Shown here: positions 38,754-51,087 of the stretch, in pieces
How positions within the stretch are numbered: position 1 is the first letter of the stretch
Layout of the letters: every line of letters starts with the position of its first letter
NCBI GenBank assembly: GCA_003254885.1
Contig: QANT01002889.1
Coordinates: forward strand, 62,001 to 126,000
DNA: 64,000 nt
Origin: Purshia tridentata
Taxonomy: Eukaryota > Streptophyta > Magnoliopsida > Rosales > Rosaceae
Reading direction: 5' to 3'
Notes under the pieces: generated by a model
What the model saw: the letters and a program-made list of their open reading frames with translations, nothing else
Databases searched by the model: none
Told to the model about the DNA's origin: nothing
Program-made: the position numbers and the translations under genes

Positions 38754-41321
38754 CTAGGGTGGGTACTGAGATTCTAACTTCTTTAATATGAAACTGATAA
38801 CACCCCATCTGAAACCACGATACTGAAGCCAACGAACAATCCTTGATTTCCTAGTCTCTTTAGGCACTTCTCGACCACGGAGCCATTGCTTTGAGACCTG
38901 AACAAATAAATGATCCATCGAGAGCTTTGACAAGCCATGAACTATCTCCTGATCCTCATCTGATTCTCCATCCTTGAAAACCAGTTTAATTGCCTTCTCA
39001 GCATCAACTTCACTCACTCCCTTCCTGTGAAGTGCCTGATTCAACAATAATACTTCATTATATAAAGGCAAAAAGTTTCACCCTAGCTAATATGGATAGT
39101 GGCCTAGCAATTTATCTTGACTTGTGTCATCCTTTCTTATTGGTACTAGATTAGATTTTTAAAAATGCTTTATTAAACTTTACCCACCTGAATTACAAAT
39201 TTGTTGCAATATAACACCTCAGGCTCATTTTTGCTAAACTTCTATTAGAAATAAAGGTGTTTTGGTCTTTCAAGTCAGTTTTCTCTTGTTAGAAAGCAGG
39301 TAAAGTGTAAAAAAACCCCTTTTTTCTAACAATGAAAACACCCTTATTTAGTTATTTTTCAAAAAAGTATAGACGAAATGAGCAAGAGTTGGCACATTGC
39401 AACACATTTTTAATTTCGGTGGTAAATTGGCACAATTTTTTTTTTGGCAGTGAAGTGAAATTGAGCCCAAAATTCAAGTGGGTAAAATGTAAAAACGCCT
39501 TTTTAAAAAATTAAACTCCAAAGAGATCCGGCTACCTACTGTAACATCAATACGATTACTCTTCTTATATTTCACCTTAAGTGAGGTCAAATGTGACTGC
39601 ACTGTGGCAAAATGAGGATTAATATGACAATTTCAGTCCTTCAACATGTAATTTAAATATGTCATCTCAATCACCAAATTTAGTTTCATACTGACAAGGG
39701 ATGGCTCACTTGCTTTATCCGCCTTGGTCCCCAACTGGAGGAAGACCATCTAGAACGAGAAAAGGCTTCCGCATACAAGCTATCATTGATTAGCCCTCTA
39801 TAATAAACCAAACAGTCAAACTCACATAAGATTCAAATGATATTCATACAATATATGAATGAACCCAGATTTATGTAATCCATTTTTCTTGTGCTTCTTT
39901 TGAGTGGTAACTGAATTAATCGTACAACTTGCATTGCATGTAGCACCAGTTACTAACATAGTTACCCAAGCAAGTGGCTGCTTCCAGAGAAATGGGTGAT
40001 GAGAGCCCTTTAACACAAGACATTCTTATAAGAAGAAATATACCTGCTCATGAAGTCATTCATCACTGCCTCGATGATATCTAAAGAAAATTTATTTCCA
40101 CATAATTTCTTTCTCAGTTCAACTGCTGTGAAAGCCCTACAAAGGAAAAAAAGTTCTTAAACAAATTTTTTCTTCTTATTCACAAGCAAACATTTTTATT
40201 TTCAAACTGCTAGAGCACCCTACTCAAACCTTCAAACTGCTATGAATTCCAAAAGGTATCCTTAAACATTCTAGCAGCACTACACCACATATTGAATCAA
40301 CAATACATAGAACGCGTACCAAAGCAGAGCTATGAAGTTGCAGGAAGTTCTAACCTGGTTGCAAGTAATTCTATAGCCACTTTCTCAGCATCATGCTTAG
40401 TTTTACAACCTTGCAATACATCCTGTTCGTGACATTTCTTCGCTTGATGAATACTTAACTCTTCAAAAACCTCCTCAGGCTCTTCCATGAGTTCATAGCC
40501 TACAGCCCCCGAAAGATGATCCTTCTGATCTTCCAAATCTCGAGATGCTATAATGTTTTGAAGCAAACCACATAAATTCTGTGCATAAACAAATTTCAAA
40601 CTAAACTCGACAACTAAACAATAACAATAAGCTAAAATTGCTAGGTGAAAGAGCAAGTGTAGATGTAATCATATAATTTAGAACCATATTTGTATGTTAT
40701 GCAATCAACTTACTCTTTAACTTGAGTTTAAAAAAAAAAAAAAAAACAATACCTTGCTCAAGATCATGAAACAATGACTTATTATAGCGAATGTGATTTA
40801 GATTCTGAGGCTTCTCATCGAAATGCCTACTTTTCTGTGCACCTCTTCTACATTGTTTAACCTCACTCTTCACTGCAGACTCATCCGAAAATTCACAAAA
40901 CTCTTTCTCTTCAGAACCCTTTGTCTGCGGAGAATTTTCTGATTTAGTAACTTTAGAAGATTTCTTCGGAATGTACCTAACGGGACCCGATGAACTGCAA
41001 TTTCTGCTTTTCAAGCATGTGATTGCACTTTTCTTCTTAACCCTACAAATGACATATTTAGTATCAAATACGACAACTTTCAATAATTAGTGACTGTTTC
41101 TAAGCTAAATTTTCTGTTTCGCTCGTGAGAAAAATATACGTAAAGAAAAAAATGTTGAAACTTCTGTGGTTGAGACTGAGAATCAAGAGCCCAAATCGAA
41201 CAACATGTTTTCTAATTAGGGTTTTCAAAAGTACGAGAATTTCTCACCAGGGCATGAGGAGAACGCGACAGTGAAGCTGGAATTGGGCTTTAAAGCCGAG
41301 AATTCCCGGGAAAATTTCCAT
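38754..41321 (-). CDS. RecX-like regulatory protein, organelle-targeted (6 exons)
   Basis: Exons on the minus strand: 41321-41248, 41042-40753, 40547-40355, 40136-40044, 39797-39710, 39035-38754; 339 residues. The N-terminus has no acidic residue except one Glu and is rich in Arg/Lys/Ser (LHCRVLLMPWVKKKS; CSSSGPVRYIPKKSSK), fitting import into plastid or mitochondrion. The RecX domain fills about residues 175-339: HDAEKVAIELLATR, AFTAVELRKKL, VMNDFMSRGLINDSLYAEAF, WGPRRIKQALHRKGVS, and a C-terminal RIVRWLQYRGFRWGVISFIL. Bacterial RecX caps and inhibits RecA filaments, so the plant form probably tunes organelle RecA. ATG 41321 is chosen because an E2F site and a telo-box lie just upstream; an in-frame ATG at 41432 would add 37 residues. 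The exon 3 acceptor is the only one that keeps phase. Confidence 0.85.
39156..39510. mobile_element. MITE-like element in the last intron of the RecX gene
   Basis: About 355 bases with imperfect terminal inverted repeats of about 39 bases. The left end reads TTTTTAAAAATGCTTT then ACTTTACCCACCTGAATT. The reverse complement of the right end reads TTTTTAAAAAGGCGTT then ATTTTACCCACTTGAATT. There is no coding capacity. A clear target-site duplication could not be fixed because the ends run into T/A-rich DNA. Family not assigned. Confidence 0.65.
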
Positions 41322-41348
41322 ATTTGTGAGTTTCCAGAGAAGAAGAAT

Positions 41349-41357
41349 AAACCCTAA
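41349..41357 (-). promoter_or_regulatory. Telo-box upstream of RecX gene
   Basis: AAACCCTAA on the + strand, 28 bases before the chosen ATG. Telo-boxes are common near starts of growth- and replication-linked plant genes. Confidence 0.5.
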
Positions 41358-41384
41358 TTTAATGGTTTTGGGTTTGGCTAAATC

Positions 41385-41393
41385 GGCGCGAAA
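41385..41393 (-). promoter_or_regulatory. E2F-type site upstream of RecX gene
   Basis: Minus strand reads TTTCGCGCC, a match to the E2F consensus TTTSSCGC, about 65 bases before the ATG. Several TGGGCY-type (site II) motifs lie further upstream at 41440-41510. Confidence 0.55.
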
Positions 41394-42172
41394 CACAGTG
41401 TAGTTGAAAAGTGGATATAGCAAAGTGGACACGGGTATGGTTAATGGGCTTAATGCGCTTTAGACCTCTCAACCCAATGGCCCGATACGAGATGATCAAA
41501 AAGCCCAATGGTTCGGACTAAATGTACCGCAAATCCATACCCACCTTTTAAATTTTTATTTCCAAATCCCATTTTTACCCTCAATTTTTTAATACCGCAA
41601 TACTGAAAACCAATCCTGAACCATTCTATTCTAGGTCAAGTTCATGCCGAAAAATAATACCGAAGCTAATTCTTGAATGTTGATTTTATGGAAAAAAAAA
41701 AAAACCAAAAAGAAGAGAGAAGAAGTTAAAACATATTATTAAATGTTGTTTTTGCCAACACAAAAAAAGGTTTAAAATAGTGACACATTCCAAACATATA
41801 CGGTTTTATTTTGAACCCGTTATAAAACTGTTTAACAAAGACACATTTCTCAAAATGCCCATCGGCCCCTTCCCATCCTAAACCATATCTTGGGATTGGG
41901 TCAATCTCATTCCATCCCATCCCATGCCCACCCCTATGTAAGGGGTTCTATATGAAGTTTTGTATTATTATTTTTTATTATAATTGGGGGCAAAAATGGA
42001 AATTTAGAGAAACAAATTTTAAGGGATAGGGAAAGCAATTGAGTGTACCTTTTTTTTTTTTTTTAAATTATATCTAAGCCCTAATCAGGCACAACAAAGA
42101 AAACAAAAATTATGTATAGGCATGGAGTCATGGACAATGGACTGGAATATGAATATTACAAATGTATAGGTT
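41394..42172. other. Spacer between RecX promoter and DUF868 gene
   Basis: RecX upstream sequence, then AT-rich DNA with long A- and T-runs (41691-41703, 42050-42064). A CCCATCCCATCCCATGCCC tract is at about 41912-41930. No gene recognised. Confidence 0.4.
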
Positions 42173-43147
42173 TTAAAACAAGTTCACAGGACTCAACAAG
42201 TCTGACTCAGTTTTCCAAGCATAAAGAAAATGGCAAAACCCTGTGGTTGACGAGCCATCTTTTGGTGAATCATACTGGCTGTGGCTGCTGCTGCTATAGC
42301 TTCCATCATTGCAATTTATAACATCAGGGTCACTTTTATCAGACACCCAATCTAGCCTGCCTGGCTTGAAAATGAACAAGCCCTGCCTTGTGCCTTGGCT
42401 ACTGAACAACCAATCATGCACATCCCACAAAATTTGAACTGGCTTGTCATTCATCACCACACTCTCATTCCCTCTAAACCTCCAGTTCAAGTTCATAACG
42501 CGAATGACCGTAACCCCATCCACACTAATGCACATTTCAGGATCATTAGGCCTGGTCAGTGAAGTTTCAATGACAATGTCATGCTCTTTTTTCCCTACCT
42601 CCACCCTGACTTTGCTGCAAAATAATCTTTTCCCATACACATGTTCCCTCTTGTACATCAACTTGGCCTCTTCCAAGGATGGTCTGCATCTAGTTCTCCT
42701 ATAAGCATCTAACTTTAAATCCCCTAGCAGTAAAACCACCTGTTGCTTGGACATTAAGACAACATAGTAATCCGAGCATGGCTCTGGGGTGCTGGACAAT
42801 TTTGCCTGTCGGAAATCCCAGTAAACATCTACTCGTCCTCCATCTACCTCAAAAGATTTGAGACCTTTCTTGCCCCAAAATTGCCAAGATTTTAAGTCTA
42901 TCTTGCAACTGTAGTGATATTCTTGACAATTTTGCACTGTGATGCAAAGGGAATGGTTAGTGTGGTTTCTGCACCATGTCGCCGTGACATTGCAGCACAT
43001 TTCTGCTACTTTGGCTTGATAGGCAAAGGTGACCGTGCTCTGAGGAGCTGCTGCCTTATCTGTTTCCTGTTCCTGCTGGCAAACTTTATCGGAAGATGGT
43101 GTTTTGCCAGTCGAAATGGGTACGGCTTCAAGATGATGATTTGACAT
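42173..43147 (-). CDS. DUF868 family protein (single exon)
   Basis: One uninterrupted exon of 324 residues from MSNHHLEAVP; an in-frame ATG at 43192 would add 15 residues of less typical sequence. Family landmarks of DUF868 (PF05910, recalled) are clear: TVTFAYQAKVAEMCCNVTAT, HSLCITVQNC, CKIDLKSWQFWGKKGLKSF, VDVYWDFRQAKLSSTPEPCS, DYYVVLMSKQQVVLLLGDL, CSKVRVEVGKKEHDIVIE, VTVIRVMNLNWRFRGNE, PVQILWDVHDWLFSS and GLFIFKP. The C-terminus is a serine-rich tail with SSSSHSQYDS. Biochemical function is unknown. Lack of introns is normal for the family. Neighbours on both sides are transcribed in the same direction but are unrelated in role. Confidence 0.92.
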   Translation of the reverse strand: MSNHHLEAVPISTGKTPSSDKVCQQEQETDKAAAPQSTVTFAYQAKVAEMCCNVTATWCRNHTNHSLCITVQNCQEYHYSCKIDLKSWQFWGKKGLKSFEVDGGRVDVYWDFRQAKLSSTPEPCSDYYVVLMSKQQVVLLLGDLKLDAYRRTRCRPSLEEAKLMYKREHVYGKRLFCSKVRVEVGKKEHDIVIETSLTRPNDPEMCISVDGVTVIRVMNLNWRFRGNESVVMNDKPVQILWDVHDWLFSSQGTRQGLFIFKPGRLDWVSDKSDPDVINCNDGSYSSSSHSQYDSPKDGSSTTGFCHFLYAWKTESDLLSPVNLF

Positions 43148-43192
43148 TGTAATTACAATGAAAATAAAGGCCTGATCATCTACTTCACCCAA

Positions 43193-44148
43193 ATTACATC
43201 AGCACCATAAGCTCCCACTTTTTCAGAAGATATAGAGATATTAGGCCACAGGCATGAGATTAACAAAAGACTAGCATACCAACCTTGGACCAAAAAGGGT
43301 GTTCCTGGACTGCTAAGGATTGGAGCAGACCAAATTCTTGAAGATGATTGAACAAACAAAATATGTAGATCGAGTAAAGCCAAAGATCCCAAAATTTGAA
43401 GACATCAAAATTGATCGTGAGGGAGACTCGGAGAACAGGTTGACAGCAAACTATGTTGACAGGATGGAGCTTTTAGTAGAGCATAGGTTAATAGTTACAT
43501 TGGGAAATAAAGGCATAGCTGATTAGGCTGTCATTGAGGTGTGCGAAACAGAAAATTTCTTCCTTCTGTTTTTTTGTTTTTTCTATATATTGTCTCTTAA
43601 CTTCCAGGGTGGTTGCATGGCTAAATTATTGGCACTACAAGAATCGCCTTCATTTTCTTCAGACTAATTTTAGAAGCTATATTATGTCAGCAAAATTTAT
43701 CCAAAATTTAAAAAAAAAAAAAAAAACTACAGCACAACGCTCGCTAGCTCTACGATAACTAACAAAAGTTTCAACATGGGATTTTTTTTTTTTTTGACCT
43801 AAAACAGAATATTATTTCTCCACCATCGTAGTAATTGCACAAGACAAAGGTATATTTATAATAGCTAAAATCAGCTTCCAGTATAAGGAAAAACTCAACC
43901 ACTATAACTTTGTTTTCTTGATGTACAAAAAGAGTGGTCCTAGAGAATAGGAAATACATAGGAATTTAAAATTAAATTACACAGATCATCATTGTTTGAT
44001 ATAAGCGAAAAATTTTAAGGGGATCACCTCCAGTAATAATCCTATGAATCCAGATACGACGTACAGTATGCAACCTGGAACTCCAACATAAATAGCCACT
44101 ATACAAAAAATACATCAAAAGAAGACTGAAGGCATTGAAACACCTCAA
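43193..44148. other. Spacer between DUF868 and kinesin genes
   Basis: DUF868 upstream region and kinesin 3' UTR. Long A-run at 43711-43726 and T-run at 43782-43795, which may be old poly(A) traces of retroposition; no body of an element could be recognised between them. Confidence 0.35.
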
Positions 44149-47100
44149 TTAAGGTAACATTAAAAATTTCCCGTGAGGTGTAGACCGGCTCCTTGTGAAA
44201 TCAGGCATGGACATTTTGCTGCCTTCTTTCTGATATCGAGTTCCACCATTTGGAAGCTTGTTTTCAGTTCTTCCAGCCACTAAGGGTTCTGCTGCTTGCA
44301 CTGGTCCTCTGCAAGTAACAGAATATACTATTCTGATTAAGAATGAGCATACAATCAAACAAAAGGAAAGACCCTTCCTTTTATACCTAAAATAAAAGGT
44401 AAACAAAGAAGTGCCTGATCAAAGTAACCAATTACTTGGCCACTCAGGAGAAAAGTTGTTCTATCGATCATACCGTGGTTCAACATTTATGTAGTTCCTT
44501 GACAAGTTTTGCCGAAACTTTTTCGCCATCAAAGAATTATGCAGGGGTGAACCAATGTGGATATGCTCATTTTCTGGCTCGGAGAAGTCACTCTTTCGAG
44601 CCTCCTCCACCTTTTCACCAGCATCCAAGTCAGAAAAAAATGGTGTCACTGCATCAGACTTTTGAAGCTTAGCTGGTATTCGGTTTTGCTTGGCCTTAGC
44701 CTTACTCTCATTCTTGCTTTTTCTAATACCAACTTGTCTTACATTTAGTGCTTGCTTAAACTGCTCTTCTTCATGTTCTAGGTAAACTTTCTTGGTGCTG
44801 GCCTTCTGGAGGCTGTACATTACACCAGAAATGTCATCATGCTTTGTTGGTTCTTGTGAACTGATGCATATTCTCGAGTAGTTATCATTTGATGGAATCG
44901 CTGGCATAGTCGCGAGAGATTTATTAATGGGCACTCTAGCTGGAAATGGTATTCTTGCAATCGGTTGGCTTTCTGTTGTGTCAGCCTTAACTCTGCTTCT
45001 GATGAGGGCCCCTCTATCAGTAGATATGGATCTCCTAACTGGAGGGGATGGTGATCTAGGCTTTCCAGAGATCACTAATCTTTCTTCAGCTAGGAATGGC
45101 ATCTTTGCTGTAATCTCTTTCTCACTGAATGCAGAGGGAAACCTCGCCCTCCTCTGCTTGCCCGAAGAACAACTTCTAGCCTGAATACCATCAAATTTTG
45201 GCACAAAAGCAGATGAAATTTGATCTTATCATATGCTATCTCACAATAGATATGCTAACTTTACATATTTTTGCATTAGCTAACCTCCCTAAGTGTAGTG
45301 TAACTCTACTTCTCAAGAAAATTATGGTTTCAATTTAAACCATTTCTCACTTTTCTCAATCTAGTAGCTTTTTAACTGAACTAAATTTGTGTGCTTCACT
45401 ATGCTATCAAATACAGAATGGAATGAAAAGACATTTAGTTATACATGAATTACCTCAGTAATCTTGGTATCATCAAAGGGTCGCTGACAGGTTTCAGGCT
45501 TTGAACTGTTGCTAATACCATTTCTCAGTATACGAAAAGGTGAAACAGCTCTTGACTTTTGGGAATCTATGGTGTTTCGTGCTCCACCTTTGAATTGTTC
45601 TAGTTCAGTTTCCTTTCTCTCCAATGCCAGTTTAAGATTTGAAATCTGTACAGATATTAATATATTTTTAACCACCACAATAAAGAGAAGTTGAAAGTGG
45701 AACTGCATAAAAGAAAGATCAAAACCTCTTCTTTAAGTTCCCGGATTTCACTCGTTTCTTTGTTAGAACGAGCTGCCCCAAGCTCTACGGAGGCAACCCT
45801 CTCTGCAAACTTGAGTGTACTAATTGTCTCCCCAAGAGCATTAAGTTCGGGATTTATATGTACAAACATCAATGTTTTGGCATGACCACCTAAGCATAGA
45901 CAAAAGTTATATAGTAGTATACGATATAAATACCTATTAAGACAAGCAACATTTCAGCTCAAGATAGTAAATGCTAGGCATTTGAAATAGTGGACTATTT
46001 TGTATAGCAAAAATGTCATCACGTCTTAGTCTTAATATGCCGATACATGGAATTTGAAAGCCACTAGATTATCAATTTGTTTTTCCTTACAAGGAAGTGA
46101 TTACTACTATCAATCAATTACAGTAACTTGAATAAATAACTTGAAAGGATAAATTAGAAAATCTTTTATTAAAGCATATGTTTTAACATTACCTAAAGAA
46201 TCTTGCAAGACTTGGGTAAGTTTGCTATTTCTGTAAGGAACATGTGTACTCTTTTGTGCAAGAGCAGAGATAACATCTCCAAGTGCAGAAAGTGATCTAT
46301 TTATATGTTGGGCTTCCTTTAGTCTTTCACCAACAGCTTCAGATTTATCAACCCTCTCACTCCCAGCCAAATCCACAAGATGGAGGCAACCCCTTAGAAT
46401 AGATTCAGAAGCCAACTCTTTTCCCAATATATGAATTGTTAAAACACTGCAAAACAAATTGCAAACCCACAGATCACTAGTTAGAATAATTTAAGATAAC
46501 AATACTGCTGAAACTTCAAAAAGGAATAAAAGTCATCTACCTATGAGACCGGCTACTCCGCTCATTTAGAGCTGTAGCACCAACAGCACGATTCTTTTGG
46601 CCAATTTTCATCAAATCAAGAACATCTTGAGTACAGGTAACTGGAACCAAACTTGCATCAGGTACATTAAGACCATTCAACTGAGACTTGTTTCGTATAT
46701 CTAATGTTCAAGTAGTCAAGGTAATAAAGTGGCAACATATATATAGCTTATGAATCTGTAACACGTAAATTTAAACTCAAATCTGAGAAAGCTTAAAAGA
46801 ATAGTAAGGATATCTTCTGTTAGAACCATCACTGACTAAAAGGTCTCTCACTTGTTCATTGTAAATTTCTATCATTTGTACTGCAACTTCATATCTTATA
46901 ATGTCCACCCTGGCCTTTGATATTTGAAATAAGTCACGCAGGGCTCTGTAGTTCACACCCCATGTCTCTTCAGTTGTCAAATCAGGGCCACTCTGTGTAA
47001 GGGAAACAAGTAGTTCATATCAAGCAAGAATCATGTTTTGATAAGCCAATCAACTGAAAGCTATAGGTTACGTTTGAAACCACATATAGAATAATATAAT

Positions 47101-50100
47101 ACTTGACGCATCAAGCAGTATTCCAGCAACATGAGGTTTGTATAAGTGTTATACAATACTATCTGACAGCAATTTGCACAACTACAATAGGTTGGAATTA
47201 CCATTGTGTATGTCTTTCCCGAACCAGTCTGCCCATATGCGAAGATGCATGCATTATAACCATCTAAAACAGACCTGACTAATGGTTGAGTGTCCGCATA
47301 TATTTGCTCTGCACATAGTTGGGAAGAGAGATCATTAAAATTTCTGAGGCAAAAGAAGGGTTTGTTCTGAAGAAAAAATAGAATACCTTGTGTGACATTT
47401 GTTCTGAACACTTTGTTAAAAGTAAATACCCTTCTTGCGTCTTTGCCTTGTTTAAGGGGATTGGCAATCATGATATTTCCATTTTCTCCAATATAATCCA
47501 CTGTGGAATGACCATTTGATTGCCCTGGTAACGAGGGTCTCACTCTGCAATAAACTCTAATTGTTCCTGTAAAAGATCAAATTCTTAATTAAGCTCCATA
47601 TCCTAGAATACTATATAATTCATTAAGTTGGGATAATGTGGATACCTTTTAGGTCTTGCACTTGATTATAAAGAAGTCTGTTCTCTTCAAGAACTTTATG
47701 ATAGGAAGAGGATGTCACTTGAAGGCCTTTAATGTGATGCTCTGAGACAAAAGAAAGGGTAAGATCATCAAACCTTAAAAGTAACAAAATACAACTAAAT
47801 GAACCCTATTCTATTCGACAAAAATATTCTCAAGGCAGATCAAATCTTTAGAATATTACCAAGCCTTCTAAGTTCCTCCTCCCAGTTTGAATGAGCCTGT
47901 TTGACTTCATGTTTTGTCTCATGAAAATATGACTTTAGCTCCTAAAAATATTAAAGACAAACAAAAAAATGACAAGATAGTAAGATACAACCATTTGCCA
48001 AAAAAATATTGAATAACCAAAGAAGAAGATAGTACTTATCAATAGGCTAGGACAACACAATTATAATGAGTTCCACCCTAAAATGGGTTCTACTGATCGA
48101 GCATGCCCGGGACAGCCTCCTGATTTTTCATAATTATACTTGCAGGAAATGGAGCATTGCATATTCTCACCTCAAGCTGCTTCTGTTGAATGTCAATTAC
48201 TTCCTTATGAACAGATGAGTGACTAATACTATGTCGAACAGCCTCACGTTTCCCACCACAAATACAGAATTTGGACAGCTGACTTGACACCAGACCACTT
48301 CTTTGACCCAGATATTGTGAAATGGCTTTTACAAATTCAGATTTTGATAGACCACCAATATCTCTCCTCAGTAGTTTCTTCAGAAACAGGCCAAGCTGCA
48401 AAAATTTGTAGAAGACAAGATTATTTCCATGTGGTGGAGATGATTATAATAAATTCCTACGTGCATCAAAAAACTGATCCCATGAAAGTAGTGTAATACA
48501 ATACTGTGGGAGTAAAACTTTTTACTAACCTGGGTGCCTTGAGAAACAAGCAGTGCTGAGAAATCCTTGACAACCTTACTGAGCAAAGTATCTATTACCT
48601 ACCCATTTTTGCCAATAAACTAAATCATAATACATAATACATAAAACAATACAATCTTCATTTTCAATAAATATAAAAGATATATAAATTTGTCCTGTAT
48701 TTTTTAATTTATGAACATAGAATCATGTACTGTAAAGATCTTACCTACCATTGCATTCAAGGGCAGTTCTTCAATCTCACTAGTCTCTCGAAGATAAGCT
48801 TGTAGAAGTTCAAGTCCAAAACAATCGAAAAGGAAAGCCAGAGCATTGGCAGTTCGGGATTCTTCAATTGAGACCTCACTAGAAAGATGAAGAAATTCCA
48901 ATAGTTGTTCAAACTGTGATGATTCGGATTCATCTATCGACTCATCAGCACTTTCACTACTTACTAAGGAGGATGGTGACCCTTTGGGAAAGGATGTGAT
49001 CCTCACAGTCCCTCCATACCTCCAAACTCCAATTCCACCTGCTTGCTTCCATTCATAATATCCTTTGAGACAAAGAATGCAGTCCACAACTTTACTTGAC
49101 GAGCCCCCCTGTAAATCTAAATCTCTCAAAATCCAAAAGATGAAGCAGCATAGGGGACATACAAAATACAAATGCAATACAAGTGCATGTTCAATTTTTT
49201 ATTGCAAATGTTGCAAACTATGATAGAATCCAACCTTCTCCAAATCAGACGCTTCAAATGTCAAGAGCTGCATGTCTTTAACAGCCTCGAGGAAATTCCT
49301 CATGTTCTCAAAATACTGAATTGCAGACTGTGCTGCCCCCTCTGTTGACTGAACTGCAATAATTGGATTCTCCACCACCTATTTTGATATCCAATACAAA
49401 ATAAGAGAGGGAAAAGAATGAAAGAAAGAAATTAGAGAAATCAATTGTTCGACAACCACTAGCCCCAAAACTTTAGCTAGTAAGGAATGAACCAAAAATG
49501 TATATCAAACTAGAAACCCGGAAAAAAAAAACCATTACAAATTCTCAAAAATAATCAAGTTATGATGACGAATAGTCATGCACGGTCGCAAAGATGAAAC
49601 GAAATTCCTTGTGATGCAAACTACTGGAGTTCATCATGCATATAAGACTCTCAAGTGTGAAGCGTTGGTGTGAGTTATAACCTTGAGAACAGCACCAGGA
49701 TTGACTTTGTTGAGGACGTTGCAGAGAATAAGGCCATTGCGGAGAGCAAGGCGAAACTCTTCTTCAGATGGTTCTTTGGACAGTGTTTCTGAGGCGCCAT
49801 AGTCCATCTTCCGTAGCCATTCTGCTGCTTCGTGTCGCCTTGAAGCTAAAACAACACAATCACAATTATCACACACAAACAATCACGTACACAGCGTCTC
49901 ACTTGATTAAAGAACCAAATTTTAATTAGTGAAACTTGTGTTTTATTTTCTATTATTTTTGGGTTCCTTTCAGCATTTCACCTCGAACCAAAATTATGTG
50001 CAATATATCTGTGCCAAGAATTAGTTATGGCATTGATCACTTCTAATGCATCACATGATAATTAAGTTCTTGGAGTCTAATAATATTTGGATTTTGGACC

Positions 50101-51087
50101 GTCTGTTTGGTAACTAGCTACTACTTCTTCTTTCTCTTTCTGAAACAATCTCCTTCCCAGACATGAACTGTTCGCCATGATCAAAGTTTTTAAACGAGTT
50201 GACAGTACTATTAGCTATCACTGGTTGCAATGTTTATTATAATCTGCAACAAGTTGACAAGGAGTATTCTGCAAATAAATTATAATCTAGACTCTCTTTC
50301 GGGAAATATGTATTTCGTATAAGGTCAGATGGGTTACTTTGGACCCACCCACCCATTTTTGGTAGGTCCAAATCATCATAAGTGAGAGCATATTATGGTC
50401 CACCCACCGCATACTGCGCAACATTATGACCCGCAACACTGTCTTTTTCCAATTAATAATTTCATTCTTTTTTTTGAAAACTTTTTAGAGTATTAATATA
50501 TTATTCAAAAAATATATTTTTTCTGTGAAAATTATTCAAAAATATTATTTTTGCAAAAACATAAAATTTACCAACTAATATAGAATTGAAATGGCATATG
50601 TAACATGTGATGGTACAACATGTGTTACATTTTCTACCCCCAATAAGCTGGTAAATTCTCCTCAAATGATATAATATTATTACTAAGACTAATTTAAATG
50701 TATAAAACCCGTCTCCCAAAATTGAATATTTAGAACTAAAACCTTAGAAGAAGAGTCTACTGATTTTAATTTTTTTTATACAGAATTGTTTAATAGCGGT
50801 AGAAGTTGATGAACTATCAAGCACTGATTTTAAATTATAATTTTTTATACCAATCTGATATATAAAAAAAAAATTATGTGCTACAAATTGTTTAAAGGCA
50901 GTAGAAGTAGATGAACTAAAAGTAGTGTACCTGCTTCTTCGGCTTTTCTTTGAGCCAATTCATAGTCATTGATGAACTCCTCTGGGTTTGCAAATGGAGC
51001 CTCATTGTTGGAGATTAGAGCTTTCAGCCCTCTCAGATTCTTGCTGGGACTTGTGAAGATTGAGTTGTAGTTGCTTTCTTGTGGCAT
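44149..51087 (-). CDS. Kinesin-14 with calponin-homology domain (KCH type, 17 exons)
   Basis: Minus-strand exons: 51087-50931, 49845-49682, 49378-49235, 49108-48745, 48591-48530, 48395-48171, 47941-47860, 47741-47646, 47566-47387, 47308-47202, 46992-46814, 46705-46541, 46446-46193, 45889-45726, 45645-45454, 45180-44474 and 44308-44149. The total is 1133 residues, all phases consistent. A CH domain (about 53-175; [26 protein letters not shown]) binds actin. A coiled coil (about 370-430) precedes the motor (about 431-770). Motor motifs are the P-loop GQTGSGKT (about 517-524), NERSSRSH (switch I) and DLAGSER (667-673, switch II). The neck sits before the motor, as in minus-end-directed kinesin-14. 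A basic, Ser-rich tail follows ([14 protein letters not shown]). KCH kinesins link actin and microtubules in nuclear positioning and division. The exon 11/12 intron is AT-AC. Confidence 0.93.
46706..46813 (-). other. U12-type AT-AC intron in the kinesin-14 motor domain
   Basis: The only junction that keeps the motor frame (NRR then LDIRN) joins 46814 to 46705. The 108-base intron starts ATATCCTT, the exact U12 5' splice-site consensus, and ends GAAC. It has TACCTTGAC about ten bases before the 3' end, close to the U12 branch-site consensus TTCCTTRAC. No GT donor exists at this exon end. Confidence 0.88.

Noticed and set aside
43711-43795. A-run and T-run as ends of a SINE or processed pseudogene
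   Set aside because: No conserved body, promoter boxes or gene likeness between or beside them.
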